From Setophaga petechia (Eukaryota; Chordata; Aves; Passeriformes; Parulidae), in the NCBI GenBank assembly GCA_024362935.1, contig JANCRA010000007.1, positions 12,154,503-12,218,502 on the forward strand: 64,000 nt of DNA, read 5' to 3'. This document shows positions 36,851-47,165 of this stretch, one piece after another. The notes below the pieces were generated by a model. It was not told the DNA's origin. It ran no database searches and saw only the letters and a program-made list of their open reading frames with translations. Each line of letters starts with the position of its first letter. The first letter of the stretch is position 1. The translations under genes were made by a program, and so were the position numbers.

Positions 36851-39748
36851 AACAACATATTACTAACTACCCTTTCAGGGGTAAAGGTATATAAATGTTT
36901 TGCTAACAGCAGATACCAACCCCTCAGAATTTCTGGGCCGTGAACAACTCATTCTAATATACAATTGTATTCCTCTGACAGAAATTAACTGATTTCATTA
37001 ACAAAACAAAACATGGACATTTTAATTCCTTCTGAATCTGATCCCACACTGCATGAATCAAAAATGATTCCAAGTGAAAATGGCTAGAGTGGGGTTGAGA
37101 GACATGCTTCCACAGTGTTTTAGGGAGAACACCAAGATTTTGAGAGACAGGTCCTTGTGTATATCACCGTTACAAAAAAGGGAAATCAGAGGTACACTTT
37201 CCCATTTTGGGCACATAGTTTGAGCTACCTCAAGTTTCTGGAACAGTCAGCACTACCCAAATATCAGTCTGAGCATTCGTCAGTAGGAGTGCACTCGCTA
37301 CAGGGCACTTCCAATGCTCTTGAATAAACAGCAGACAATCACTCATGCCAGCCTCTGATAAGAGCAAAGCCAAAGTGTACTGCTGAGAAAAGGCATCCAA
37401 TTTATCCCTGAACCCACATAAATACTCCTTACTGAAATATCTGTTCTCCTGACAGCAGACTCCTTGGGCTTTCGGGGTTATTTTAAACTTAAAATTTATT
37501 TGGGTTTTATGGCAATCTGAAATGAAACCTTTTAGCATTCTGGAACAACAATTGACATGGCAGACTTCCCAACTCCTCTCAGTCAAGGATGGACTCTTTG
37601 TCATTCAGTTTAAGGTATAAATTTAAAGTCAGTTTCCAGGAAGGATCTTAACTCCAAATACCGGCTGCATCTGAATCCATCATTCAACTGAAGCAAATTT
37701 TCATTCATCTAGATGAACTATTTCAACTATTTCCAAACTGGACACATTTCTGGTGAGAGAAGGGGAAGAAAGAAGTGCTAGCCTAGCATTTGAGTAGACT
37801 GTCAATTTTTCTGTTAAAAAAATTGTTAAAGAATTTTCAGCCTTACAGATTTGCATCTTTCTCAGTTCCAGGCAAATGTTGAGAGTTTTGGCTTTATAAC
37901 CACATATTAATTAGACTTCTTAAATACCAATGGCCAAATTTTTTTTGATCCCAATTTAATAGAGAAAGAAAAAATAAAATTAAGGCTCAGGTCTTTAAAA
38001 ACAACTGAACCAAAGGGATCTTTTTCAGGAATGCTTCAGACACCAAAATACTGCTTCACAATGGAAACTTCAACCGAACTAAGCTACAGTATTAAAAACA
38101 CTTCATAAAATCTGTTTTCAAGGGCTCAGCATCCTTGTAAAATCAGGTAGTGCACATTATATGTCAAGGCTATTGCTTTAGAAACCTGAGATCATCTCCT
38201 TGCTGTGCAGGGAGATTGAGTCACTGGTACAGCACTGAGGAATTAAGTTCACTTGAGCACTCTGTAGGAAGGAGCATCCCTCTGTTTTCTAAAGTATCCT
38301 CTCATGTGAGACAGAGTGAGAGGCAAATGTTTTTGGAGATGGGTTGCCCACCTCATAAGCTGAGATGTGGGCAGACACAATTGCTTAAAAAGCTGATGCA
38401 AGAACAGAAAAGAATTAATCAGCTCCCCTTACCCATGATGAGGACAAACAGAGACAATCAATGTATTTTGTCCAGACTGTTTTGATGAGGTATTGTGTTA
38501 GACATCAGGCAAAGAAACCAAGCCCAAACTTCCTAGTAACAAAAATACTAAACTGCTGCAACAGGATGATGACAGCAACTCAGAAATCCATAGCACTGGA
38601 GCATTCAGAGAGTGCAGGCAAAACCAAAAAACCAGAGGCTGAGCTGCATTGTGGAATAGGAATGAAATCAATCAAATTCAGTACCTTTTTTCTAAACTTT
38701 GATTTAAAAAAAATCTTAATCTTTTCACAAAGTGGAATTGGGGAAAAAAAATTACCATTTTCATCTTTTCCACTAGCTTCAGCAACCATGAAACATTCTC
38801 CCCAATTAATATTACAGCTTATTTATCTACAGATCTACAGACAAAATGTCCTTTTTTTTAACATGGTCCTGTGTTCTATCTTCCATGTGGTTCTTCACAT
38901 TTCAAAAGTAAACAGAAACACAAATATCTACACACAGCTAATGGCAGCTGCGTGCAGCCACCTTTTCAGCCAAAGTAATCATTCATACCATTTAGTTAAT
39001 TGGTTCTGAAAACATCATTTTTCATAATTACAGACATATGGACATAATAACTGCCATTCAAAAAACCCCACTGATATTACAGTAAGTTCAGATTCTTGAA
39101 TATAAATACATTTCTAACACCAAATGTAATATTTTAGGCTGCAAATCGATGAAAGAAAAGATACAACTTTTGTAGTGGTTTTGCATTCTGGAATTGTACA
39201 TTTGAAGTCAGTGATTTCTGTACACAGCAGATCACCACTGCAGTGGGTTTGCCCTTAACAGTCAAGGTCAAAGTTACTCTCAAGTCTATTTTACTTTCCA
39301 TAACTCAAATTTCATTACTTTAACCTCAAAATAATTTTTGAGAGAGAAGATATAGCAGACCTAATGCTTGGAATTTGGAGTTTGCTTGGAATTACTGGAG
39401 TTTAAAATAACAAAATTTTCAGCACCTAAATTGAAGTGCAAAATTTTGAGTTAAGTGTAGAGGCTTAACAGTGACTAAGCACAGAAGCATGTGTCTGTAA
39501 AAGAAAAAGGCAAAATAATAATGAAAAATGCTTTGTTCTCTCTTTATTTGTAACAAAATAGGTATGAGGGGATGAAATGTAGCAGGATATGGGAGGGTAA
39601 GAAAAAAGAACATGGGTTACATTGCTTCAGAAGAACTCAGGAAAATCACTGCTTTGCACAGACTTTGGCCATTTCTTGGAAGGCACCCAGCCACTCAACA
39701 GATAAAACTGACCAGGCTACAGCATGGCACTGCAATGATGTGATTTTC
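36851..39748. other. noncoding DNA, no gene recognised
   Basis: No exon recognised. The longest open frame of the window (182 codons, 38461-39009, + strand) lies here, but its translation has no domain, signal peptide or repeat that I recognise and an ordinary AT-rich codon mix. I regard it as a chance frame. Confidence 0.55.
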
Positions 39749-39812
39749 ACAGAATCACAAAATTAACTAGGTTGGAAAAGACTTTTGAGATCATCAAGTC
39801 CATTTTATTGCA
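39749..39812 (-). mobile_element. short CR1 LINE 3' end
   Basis: Read on the minus strand this is the terminal part of a CR1. On the + strand it shows ACAGAATCACAAAATTAAC followed by TAGGTTGGAAAAGACTTTTG and GATCATCAAGTCC, the familiar antisense signature of the avian CR1 3' end. Only about 60 bases remain, consistent with severe 5' truncation. Confidence 0.8.
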
Positions 39813-39933
39813 TTCAATGATAAGCCAAGGAAAAAGAACGGCTCTGACCTCATTCCATTTGTATATTCTGTGACTATTTAGCATGTGGGGAAAAAGAAAA
39901 ACCACAGTAGCCATATTCTAAGTGAAAACACAT

Positions 39934-39935
<2 letters not shown>

Positions 39936-39969
<34 letters not shown>
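39936..39969. repeat. T34 homopolymer
   Basis: An uninterrupted run of 34 T. On the minus strand it is a poly(A) tract that could mark the tail of a retrocopy. However, no AATAAA-type signal lies just upstream in that orientation and no parental sequence was recognised, so slippage expansion is the simpler reading. Confidence 0.95.
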
Positions 39970-42329
39970 CCCTGAATGCCCTCTTGTGTTCTTGTGTCTG
40001 TCTGGGATGGTTTTGAATACTGCAGTGGTAGAGATGTCACAGCTCCCTCAGGCAGCCTGGGCTTTATGGCAGCTACCAGGCAAGTGCAGTTGCACAACAA
40101 GTTTTTGTATGCAACACTGCCAACTTCTGCCTTGCAATTCAATTAGATTCTTGACCTGCTCCTTATCTCTGCAGCAATGACTCCCAATTATTTTGGCAGT
40201 AAGTAACCTAAGGACTACTCTGGCATATGCAAATCTTCACTATCTCAACTGAAGAAGGTTGTCAATCAACTGCTCCAGAAAATAATGCTCCTGTCATCAG
40301 CTAGAGCTTCTAAATAACTAGACATCTGAGAGAGCTTTACTGATGCAGCTTCTGTAATATGTAGCTTTACAAGTTTAATTGGAATTGGAATTTACTCCAT
40401 ATTTACTCTGACTAAAACAGTCATTGACAAAACAATAGCAGCAATCCTCCCAGCTAAACTGGGTCTATTCTTCCCTAACTTCTTGCATTGGGTCAAATTT
40501 CAATGGAGAATGGAATTTGCAAAGAACTAATAAAGCATGCCCTTAGGAATTTAAAGGACAAGGCTGTAGAAGGATATAAGGGAGTCCTTACTATTTTTAA
40601 TAAGGCATATAAGGGAGATATAAGGGAGATATATTTTTAAACTCCTTTCATGATCACTTTTATAATAATGTTAATGTCTTATTGATATGATCATGAGTGG
40701 GCAATTGAGTGACATTTCTATCAAGGTAGAAAGAACTGTACTAAAGAATGAAGTACCAGGTCTGTGGTTCTCTGAATGTGCAGGAATGTCAGTCACAGTC
40801 ACTTCAGCTCTACTCACTCCTATCCTGCCGTGCAGGACACCCACCTTTAGCCACTGCCATCTGTCTCCTCAGAGAAATGTGGTTTAAAATTTGGTCCTAT
40901 CCTCTGCCATTGATACCCGTCCCTGCCCTGTCTCTCTCCACTGAACATTCCCAGTGGTGTAAGGGGCAATTCCAGGACCACACAGAGTGGCTGAAGCACA
41001 GCCTTTGTTACAGCAGGGTTCTCCATCGCACAAAATCTTCTTTTTCTCCTACCCAACCATCTTCCACTTGAAGTCTGTTGCATCTTGAATACATTTACAA
41101 TTCTGGTTGGTTTCCAAGAGACCTGAATGAGCCCTGGATAGACATCCTAAACACAGTTGATTATCCAGAATGATGCACTTCTCCATGGCCACTGCCCTGC
41201 AGTACCAAAGATTATTTCTCCTGATGAATTTAGGGTCACAGAGAGTTCAGATTAAATACTCTCATGGATATACTTCATGCTGTTCACTCATAGGCTGAAG
41301 GGGAAGTCTCCTTATACTCTACAGCAGCACATGGCTCACAGGTATTTACTATTCATGCCACCATCCAGAATTAGATGTGGAAATTATTGGAGTTAAAAGA
41401 AGGTTGCCACATTGGTTCAAATTTTCAGGAGAAAAAAACTCCAAAGCATTATTTTGCCTGCAATCAGACTAAGGAAACATTTTCTAAGCTCATGGATATG
41501 GGCTGCAGTTCTGCTTCATGATGAATTAGAGTCCAGTAAATCCCTAGTACCTTTAGCACAGTCAGAAGTATAAATATAATTAAATAAAATGAAAAAAATC
41601 TGAAGAACTCATATCTCACTCTCACAGGACCATCCTTATCCAATAAGACCAGAATAAAAAAAACCCCAATCATTTTGTACTCTGCAGAGGGAAACACAGG
41701 CAGAACACCTAATGGATATTTAAGTGGTACAATGATTTGTACTATTGTTCATTCAGTTTTCTAATCAAGAATGTATACCTATCTCAGCTCTTTCACCTTT
41801 TGCTGTAATTCTTTTCCTAGTTTTCTTGGAGAATTTTGTGCCAATTAGTTAGGATTAAAATCATCCACACACAGTCATATTGCAGAAATATAAAATATGA
41901 AACACCATGACCCTTTTTAGACACAGATAAGCTTGGCAAATATTCAGAGCACCTGAGCATAGCTTGACACGAAGGTAGTAGTACAAATAATTTAATAAAG
42001 GCCATTTAAAGGCCCACAAAACCTTCCAGATTTAGCAATCCAGTTAACCAACAGTGAGAACCTAAACATTTCTTCCACTTTTCTAGTGACACCAAAGTAT
42101 TTACAGAACTCACCAAGTTCTGTGAAGCTGTCCTCTATTAGCTTCCTAAGAAAATATTTGTATAAACAAAGTTATGCATTCAAGGGGTGTGTGCGTAATG
42201 AAATTATTAAGCCATACTTTGGAGACTTACAGTGATTAGAAACTAGCTGTGTTTGCCTAGAGAAATCTCTGCCATTTAGTGCAAGTAACCCACTCTAACA
42301 GCTTCATTTTTCCCCTGAAAAATTATTTT
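39970..42329. other. noncoding DNA upstream of the candidate promoter
   Basis: Three close copies of ATATAAGGGAG occur at about 40574, 40608 and 40619. The stretch 40740-41080 is somewhat GC-richer but contains no recognisable exon. The last 150 bases (42180-42329) are complex and may belong to the promoter region described next. Confidence 0.55.
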
Positions 42330-42339
42330 GGGAATCCCC
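42330..42339. promoter_or_regulatory. perfect kappa-B motif
   Basis: GGGAATCCCC matches the NF-kB/Rel consensus GGGRNNYYCC at every position and is palindromic. It lies about 235 bases upstream of the TATA box at 42565, a reasonable promoter-proximal distance. Occupancy is unknown, and a 10-base match can occur by chance. Confidence 0.5.
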
Positions 42340-42564
42340 AGGAGGGGTTCTGTCTCTAGCACCAATCTCTGATCTGCAGAAACATGTCCTGAGATGATAA
42401 AGCAGACACTCAGAAATTATCCCAACCTTGTTGTGTTAGGAGTAACCAAGAAATGTTTCTCCCCCAACAAAATTGTGGCTCCAAACATTTTTTCCTATTT
42501 TTTTCCCCTCTGATGCCAGAATTACCGCCCTTGCCCTTGCTTTCCCACTCCCAGACACACAGCC

Positions 42565-42572
42565 TATAAAAT
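42565..42572 (+). promoter_or_regulatory. TATA box of candidate promoter
   Basis: TATAAAAT is a good TATA box in a locally GC-rich context, just upstream of a CpG island and a strong splice donor in the same orientation. The expected start of transcription is about 25-32 bases downstream, near 42595. TATA boxes combined with a CpG island are common at inducible or tissue-specific vertebrate genes. Confidence 0.55.
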
Positions 42573-42668
42573 TGCTGCAAGCAGCCGAGTGCTGCTTTTC
42601 ACACAGCCACAGACAGAGCATATTCTGCACAGAGCATCCGCGCCAGACTCCAAAGGAGACAGAGGATC

Positions 42669-42674
42669 ATGTAA
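42669..42674 (+). promoter_or_regulatory. ATG-TAA start-stop element in the leader
   Basis: The first ATG after the predicted transcription start is followed immediately by TAA. Start-stop elements are known to stall scanning ribosomes and reduce downstream initiation. The function depends on this segment actually being leader sequence, which is inferred. Confidence 0.4.
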
Positions 42675-42682
42675 TCGCCGAG

Positions 42683-42769
42683 ATGCCGAGGAGTTCCTCC
42701 GAGCACGGACTACAGAGGAGACACGAGCAGGGAGGAGGCTCTACAACCGGAAAGTGCATCACAAATTAA
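42683..42769 (+). CDS. possible upstream ORF, 28 codons
   Basis: The frame starts at an ATG with G at -3 (adequate context) and ends at TAA. The product would be a short basic, Ser- and Gly-containing peptide with no recognised family. It is reported as a leader ORF that may tune translation, not as a functional protein. Confidence 0.25.
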   Translation: MPRSSSEHGLQRRHEQGGGSTTGKCITN

Positions 42770-42831
42770 GAAGTAACTTTGGGCAGCGCGTTGCGGGGCC
42801 GGGCAGCAGCAGGGAAGGGAGCCGCGGGCAC

Positions 42832-43053
42832 ATGGTACATTCCTGCCTGGCTGCGCTCCCTGCCGCTCCTCCTGCCGGCTCCTGCCGCTGGCTCCCGTTG
42901 CTCCCGGCCGGCTCCCCGTGCCGTGCCGTGCCGTGCCGTGCCGCAGGCTGCAGGATGGGACGCGCTCGCTGCCCGGCCAGCCCGCGGCTGTCACCCAGCG
43001 CAGCCAGCCCGCAGCCCGTGCGAGCAGCGAGCCCTCTCTGCCGTTTAGGATGA
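42832..43053 (+). CDS. possible upstream ORF ending on the last ATG
   Basis: An open frame of 73 codons from the ATG at 42832, or 32 codons from the ATG at 42955. The second start has A at -3 and G at +4, a strong Kozak context. Both end at TGA 43051-43053, which overlaps the ATG at 43050 as ATGA. The translation is rich in Ala, Pro, Arg and Cys because of the GC-rich pentamer repeat, and matches no family I know. An overlapping stop-start favours termination-dependent reinitiation at best. It could equally be untranslated. Confidence 0.25.
   Translation: MVHSCLAALPAAPPAGSCRWLPLLPAGSPCRAVPCRAAGCRMGRARCPASPRLSPSAASPQPVRAASPLCRLG
42916..42940 (+). repeat. CCGTG pentanucleotide repeat, five copies
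   Basis: Five perfect CCGTG units inside the CpG island and predicted leader. GC-rich microsatellites in leaders can vary in length and affect translation. The repeat is in frame with neither a protein domain nor a multiple of three, so length changes would shift the overlapping upstream ORF. Confidence 0.95.
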
Positions 43054-43134
43054 CTCACTGGAATCTGCCGCTAATTCCTCTTTCGTTGATAGTGGACGGA
43101 GAACAACCAAAAAGCTACACTGGACTAGACCAAG
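43050..43134 (+). CDS. possible coding start, 28 codons up to the splice donor
   Basis: The ATG at 43050 has A at -3. The frame runs 28 codons plus one base to the donor, giving a phase-1 intron. The peptide begins MTHWNLPLIPLSLIV, a short hydrophobic stretch that might be the core of a signal peptide, although it has no clear cleavage site, and then turns polar (DGEQPKSYTG). First introns of phase 1 are common after signal peptides. I do not recognise the protein. Several ATGs upstream in the presumed leader argue against efficient use, so this may be noncoding. Confidence 0.25.
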
Positions 43135-46100
43135 GTAAGAGATTTAAGTGTCTTTTTTACCCTACGGCCACCCGAGGCTGTGTAGGAAAGCTGGCACTGG
43201 CACTAATTCGGTGGGTGTCTGAACACCTGGCATTACATGCCATCAGTGTGTCTTTCTGGTGTTAACCCTGCGTGCACCACCCAGCCACCCCCGGGGGGAT
43301 GGAGGCAGGTCAAAACACAGCCTAGTGACTGCATTTTCTCCCCTTAATGCAACTTTTGCGGCTGCACTACCACCTGCTCCCGTGGATACGAGAGGCTTCT
43401 CAATATTGCTGAATGATGAGGCTTTTGTGTTGTGCTGCTGGGAATGGAGCGCACCCGGCGTCTGTCATGGACTCCGTGTGGATTCATTCCCACAGCAGTT
43501 GTTTCATCACTTTAATGAGTTGAAATTCCACAGTCCACAGAAACGCTTCCCTGTCATTGCCCCTCTCTCTGAGGGCTTCTCAGATAGATGTGATCCGTTT
43601 TGGGGCTTTTCAAAAGTAGTGCTCGCTGAAAGCACCAGGGCAAGTCTGCTGGAACACAGGCAGTGCTGCACTACATATTCTGTCTGCATTCCTCTCTGCT
43701 GCTTCTGCTGTGAATCAAAAATTCAGCCTTGCAGGAGGGTTTTTGCAAGGACAGTAAATGTCTCTGGCACAACAATTTAAAGTAAAGGGAGAAGCTCTTT
43801 CTCCCCGTTCTGAAACCCTGGCTGAATATTCTTCTTCCATTTTCTGTGGAGGTACAGTATTTCTAGCAGAGTTATCTAAGCAGGTTTCTGCTGGGGCTGA
43901 TTGACAGTTTTTAGTTGTGATTTTAATGGAAATCTTTCGCTGAATGTCTACAGCTTCATTTCTGTCAATCCAATGCTTTTTAGCAAATGGCTTTCTTTGG
44001 AGGGTGACACCTTTAAAATTAGCCCAGGATCATATTTCCTCTAGACCTATAAACAAGAGTATCAGACCAGCCAGTGCACATTGCAAAATCCCAGAATCTC
44101 ACCTTTGGATTTTAATGGTAGAACTGCAGTGGAAGACATTTGGTTTGGTTTACAGGTTTTCTGTACTGTGCAAAGTGTCACAATTGCAACTGAATTTAAC
44201 TGTGTTTCCTATACATTATTATGGTGTTTTTCTGCAATATCCTACATCTTCTACTTTTTCAGACCTTCTGTGTAGTGGCATTAGGTTTATTAAGAGTTGA
44301 CTTTTAAACCCTTTTTTAAAAATTGCCCTGACATTACTGCCATGAAAAAGACTCTGTGCTCAAGGAAGATGACATGTCCCACATTGATCCCACCCATGGA
44401 GACGACCAAACAGGTACCAGCAATTAACAAAAAAAAACACCACCCAGCTTCCCAGCAGCCACCAAGACCCACAATCCGTTGACCCAGCATGAATATCTTT
44501 GGAATGAACTCAAACATGGCACCAATAAACACTCCCCTTAGTTACTACCCTCTCCATGCACTCTTTAAAAGAGATTAGGGGAAAAAAGGTTCCTCTTTCA
44601 GAGAATTTTCAGGAATTTAAAGCAGAGCTTCGGGAAGATGTAGGACATCAACATCTTGATGTGTCAGCATGGATTCTACATCATTTTCCATCAGAATATG
44701 GCACAGTTTTCCACTTGTAAAAGCAGAAAGCATTTACCAACATTATGTTTTAAGATTATTTCTAGTCATTTAGACAAATGCAGAGACTTGGATACTTTTT
44801 TTAAAATTTTCTTCTTTTTCCTAGCATTTAGATATGGTGCCTGACTGCAAGGGTATCAGATTATTTCCAGGGAAAGTAATTCTAAAGTACAATTCAGACA
44901 ACAGATCACTGCGATTGCATTACAAGTTGATAATATTAATGTAACTTATTTTTAAATTAGCACTTATTTATTGTACACCAGCTCTTAGTCACTTGCTAGT
45001 GAAGCACATGTCATAGTCTCTGGGGTCTGAGCAGCTATTTTTGAGCCTGTCTGGCTAATGTCTGGAATACAAAATTACCCCGTTCACAATTTGGCTTTTC
45101 TGTGTTATTTTCCTTTCTTCTGAGACATCAGTATATTATCAATTCTCATCTGGGTGGCTCCTTTCAGGTGGAATCTTAGTCCATTTAAATGCAGACAATT
45201 TACTGTGATAACAGTTTATTGTAACTTAGCAACAAGAGCTAAAAAAATCAAGTTACAGCCATAACACATGCAAACCTTGTATTGTGCTGCCCTGTACTCA
45301 GCAAATTAAACCCTTGAGATAAATGACATTCTAGACCAGTCAGTTTAATATCATTAGCTGGTCTGGCCAGTTGCTCTAATTACAGAAGTCAAAGAGTGCA
45401 GGAAGCAGCTGCAAAGTCAGCACATGTGCAAAGAGCTGTTTGTAAAGCAGAAACACATGCTTTAGCTTGAGTCTTTTTGTTGCAAGATGAATTATTAAGG
45501 ACACGTATGGCATTTAGTACCACTGACAGAAAAATGGTCTGGCTGGGGTCCAGGTGGCAAGATTGTATGAGTGGCATGGGGTTATCACTGGTCTCTCTGT
45601 GAAGCTTCATTTCTGGCATAGTATTTTCCCCAAAATAAACAAACAAACACTTTCAATGCTATTCCTCTGTGATCAGACTCTTGGGTCATTTATTACTGGT
45701 GAGCTGGGAGGACAGCACAAGGAAAATCAGCACAATGCTGATAGGTACTGTCCTACTTATTTTACTCGAAATAGAGAGTCCACTGTCAATAAAATAAGTT
45801 CAGGGAGCAATAAGATGCAGAGTTTGTACCCCTGGAAATGGGAAGAAACATCCCTAAGACAGAGACATGGTCAACTCTGGAGCTCTGCTTGAGTCTAGAA
45901 GATTAAACCAGCCACAAAAAGCTGAAAGTAGAGTCAGGCAGATGCTCTGATGGGTGGCCAGGGATCCCTTCAGCTCTGAGTTTTACATCCCTCTTGGCAT
46001 TTCACCTCCAGAAACTGAATTCAGGAGAGGCTGGAGTTTCACTGTGGTTAGTTAGGAGGATTCAGTCCCATAACTGATTTCATTTAGTAAATAAAAATGT

Positions 46101-46540
46101 TCAGCCAAGTTCTTCCCCTCAAAAAATCAGCTTGAACAGAATGTTCTTCAGTTGTCTGGTACTGCTGTATATTTCATTTGGACATAAAGCTCCATCCAAA
46201 CAAATCAATAAGGTTTTACATGTTAGGAATGAACAAGCTCTTGATAACAACTTCTAGAAAAGTATCAAACCCATCCCAACTACTTGATAAAGCATATTCT
46301 GCACAGACACCTGCGAAAATGGATTAAGTTTCATCTCCTTTGAAACAATCATACTTAGCCACTTTCACAGCTCTCCATTAATGTCACTGGAGCTCCAGCA
46401 GCTGTAGATTCATTCCCTGCACCTTGAACAGAGTTAAGGTTACTTCCTCCCCACTGCACGGTACTTTGTTGTAAGGTAAGCCAAATGCACCTACAAGTAA
46501 CACTTTGAAAAGTTGTTTAGTTTTGTTTTTTTTTTTTATT
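43135..46540 (+). other. presumed first intron, no further exon recognised
   Basis: Begins with the GTAAGA donor. A 173-codon open frame at 43259-43780 directly follows, but it begins with a non-ATG start, has no recognised domain and lies just outside the CpG island, so I regard it as chance. The segments 45090-45240 and 45320-45430 are complex and could be regulatory. No repeat family is recognised until the T-rich stretch at 46520. Confidence 0.4.
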
Positions 46541-46675
46541 TGACCAGATTGGAAGAGACCTTAAAGATCATCAAGTCCAACCCATGCCCTAACACCTAAA
46601 CTAAACCATGGCCCTGAGTGCCATATCCAGTCTTTTCTTAAACACATCCAGGGACAGTGACTCCACCACCATAAT
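46541..46675 (-). mobile_element. CR1 LINE 3' fragment
   Basis: On the + strand the signature GATTGGAAGAGACCTTAAAG followed by ATCATCAAGTCCAACCC and later CAGGGACAGTGACTCCACCA identifies an antisense CR1 3' region. About 130 bases are left. A T-rich stretch (46520-46540) lies directly before it, where the 3' end would be. Confidence 0.88.
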
Positions 46676-46940
46676 TAGCCATGATTAAGATGGTATTTCA
46701 AGCCCTATTTTTAGAATAGGAAACACTTTGCACACTTGTTATATTGCTTTCCACAACCTTCTTGTAACATGCACTCATCAAGTGAGATCAAATCTAATCT
46801 CAGCCTAAGACTGAGGACATTTATCAGGGTTAAAGTAAGGCACGTATGGGATGCAAAACAGGCATCCAACCCTCATGTTTAGGCATTACATTCTGAGGGG
46901 AGCATTTTTCTTTAAGTAAAGAAGTCTTGAAATTATAAGA
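46676..46940. other. spacer between two CR1 fragments, nothing recognised
   Basis: About 265 bases of unique-looking AT-rich DNA between two CR1 pieces of the same orientation. The two pieces differ in their 3' sequence, so they are separate insertions and not one split copy. Confidence 0.6.
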
Positions 46941-47165
46941 TAATAGAATATTGTGAATTGGAAACGACCCATCAGGATCATAGAGTCCAACTCCTGGCCC
47001 TGCACAGCAGCATCCCCAAGAGTCACACCACATGTGCTGAGAGTTGTTCAAACACTTCTTGAATTCAGCCAGCCCTGGAGCTGTGCCCACTGGCCTGGGG
47101 AGCCTGTGCCAGTGCCCAACCACCCTCTGGGTGAAATACTCTCTCCTGGCATCTTTCAAACACTC
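46941..47165 (-). mobile_element. CR1 LINE 3' fragment with recognisable ORF2 end
   Basis: The + strand shows GAATTGGAAACGACCCATCA, GATCATAGAGTCCAACTCC and CCTGGGGAGCCTGTGCCAGT, the antisense of a CR1 3' end. Translated on the minus strand it reads YFTQRVVGHWHRLPRPV followed by an LAEFKK segment, which matches the C-terminal end of CR1 ORF2. The minus-strand frame 46830-47159 is therefore part of this retroelement, not a host gene. Confidence 0.93.

Larger units (their letters stand above)
42780..43060. promoter_or_regulatory. CpG island
   Basis: The only clear CpG island of the window. The roughly 280 bases are strongly GC-rich with frequent CpG (GCGCG, GCCGCGGGC, GGCCGGC, GACGCGCTCGC) in an otherwise AT-rich, CpG-poor setting. 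It overlaps the predicted first exon downstream of the TATA box, which supports a real promoter. A GGGG/GGG cluster at about 42795-42819 has a loop slightly too long for a standard G-quadruplex. Confidence 0.9.
42595..43134 (+). other. putative first exon of an unidentified gene or lncRNA
   Basis: The inferred exon runs from the expected start about 30 bases after the TATA box to a consensus donor, CAAG|GTAAGA, at 43134/43135. Its 3' half lies in a CpG island. The leader contains an ATG-TAA pair (42669), a 28-codon ORF (42683-42769) and a longer ORF in another frame ending with TGA at 43051-43053. No downstream exon could be paired with it in the following 20 kb, so any partner exons probably lie beyond the window. 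An alternative exon start exists at 43049, where a pyrimidine-rich stretch ends in TTTAG. Exon boundaries are predictions from signals only. Confidence 0.45.

Noticed and set aside
38461..39009. 182-codon open frame, the longest in the window
   Set aside because: The translation has no recognisable domain or periodicity, codon composition follows the local AT-rich background, and no promoter or splice context fits. A frame of this size is expected by chance in 64 kb.
43259..43780. 173-codon open frame right after the CpG island
   Set aside because: It lies just past a strong splice donor in a presumed intron, lacks an ATG at its reported start and resembles no protein family. The local GC bias explains the lack of stops.
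46830..47159. 109-codon minus-strand frame as a host gene
   Set aside because: The sequence matches the C-terminal end of CR1 ORF2 and belongs to the retroelement fragment.
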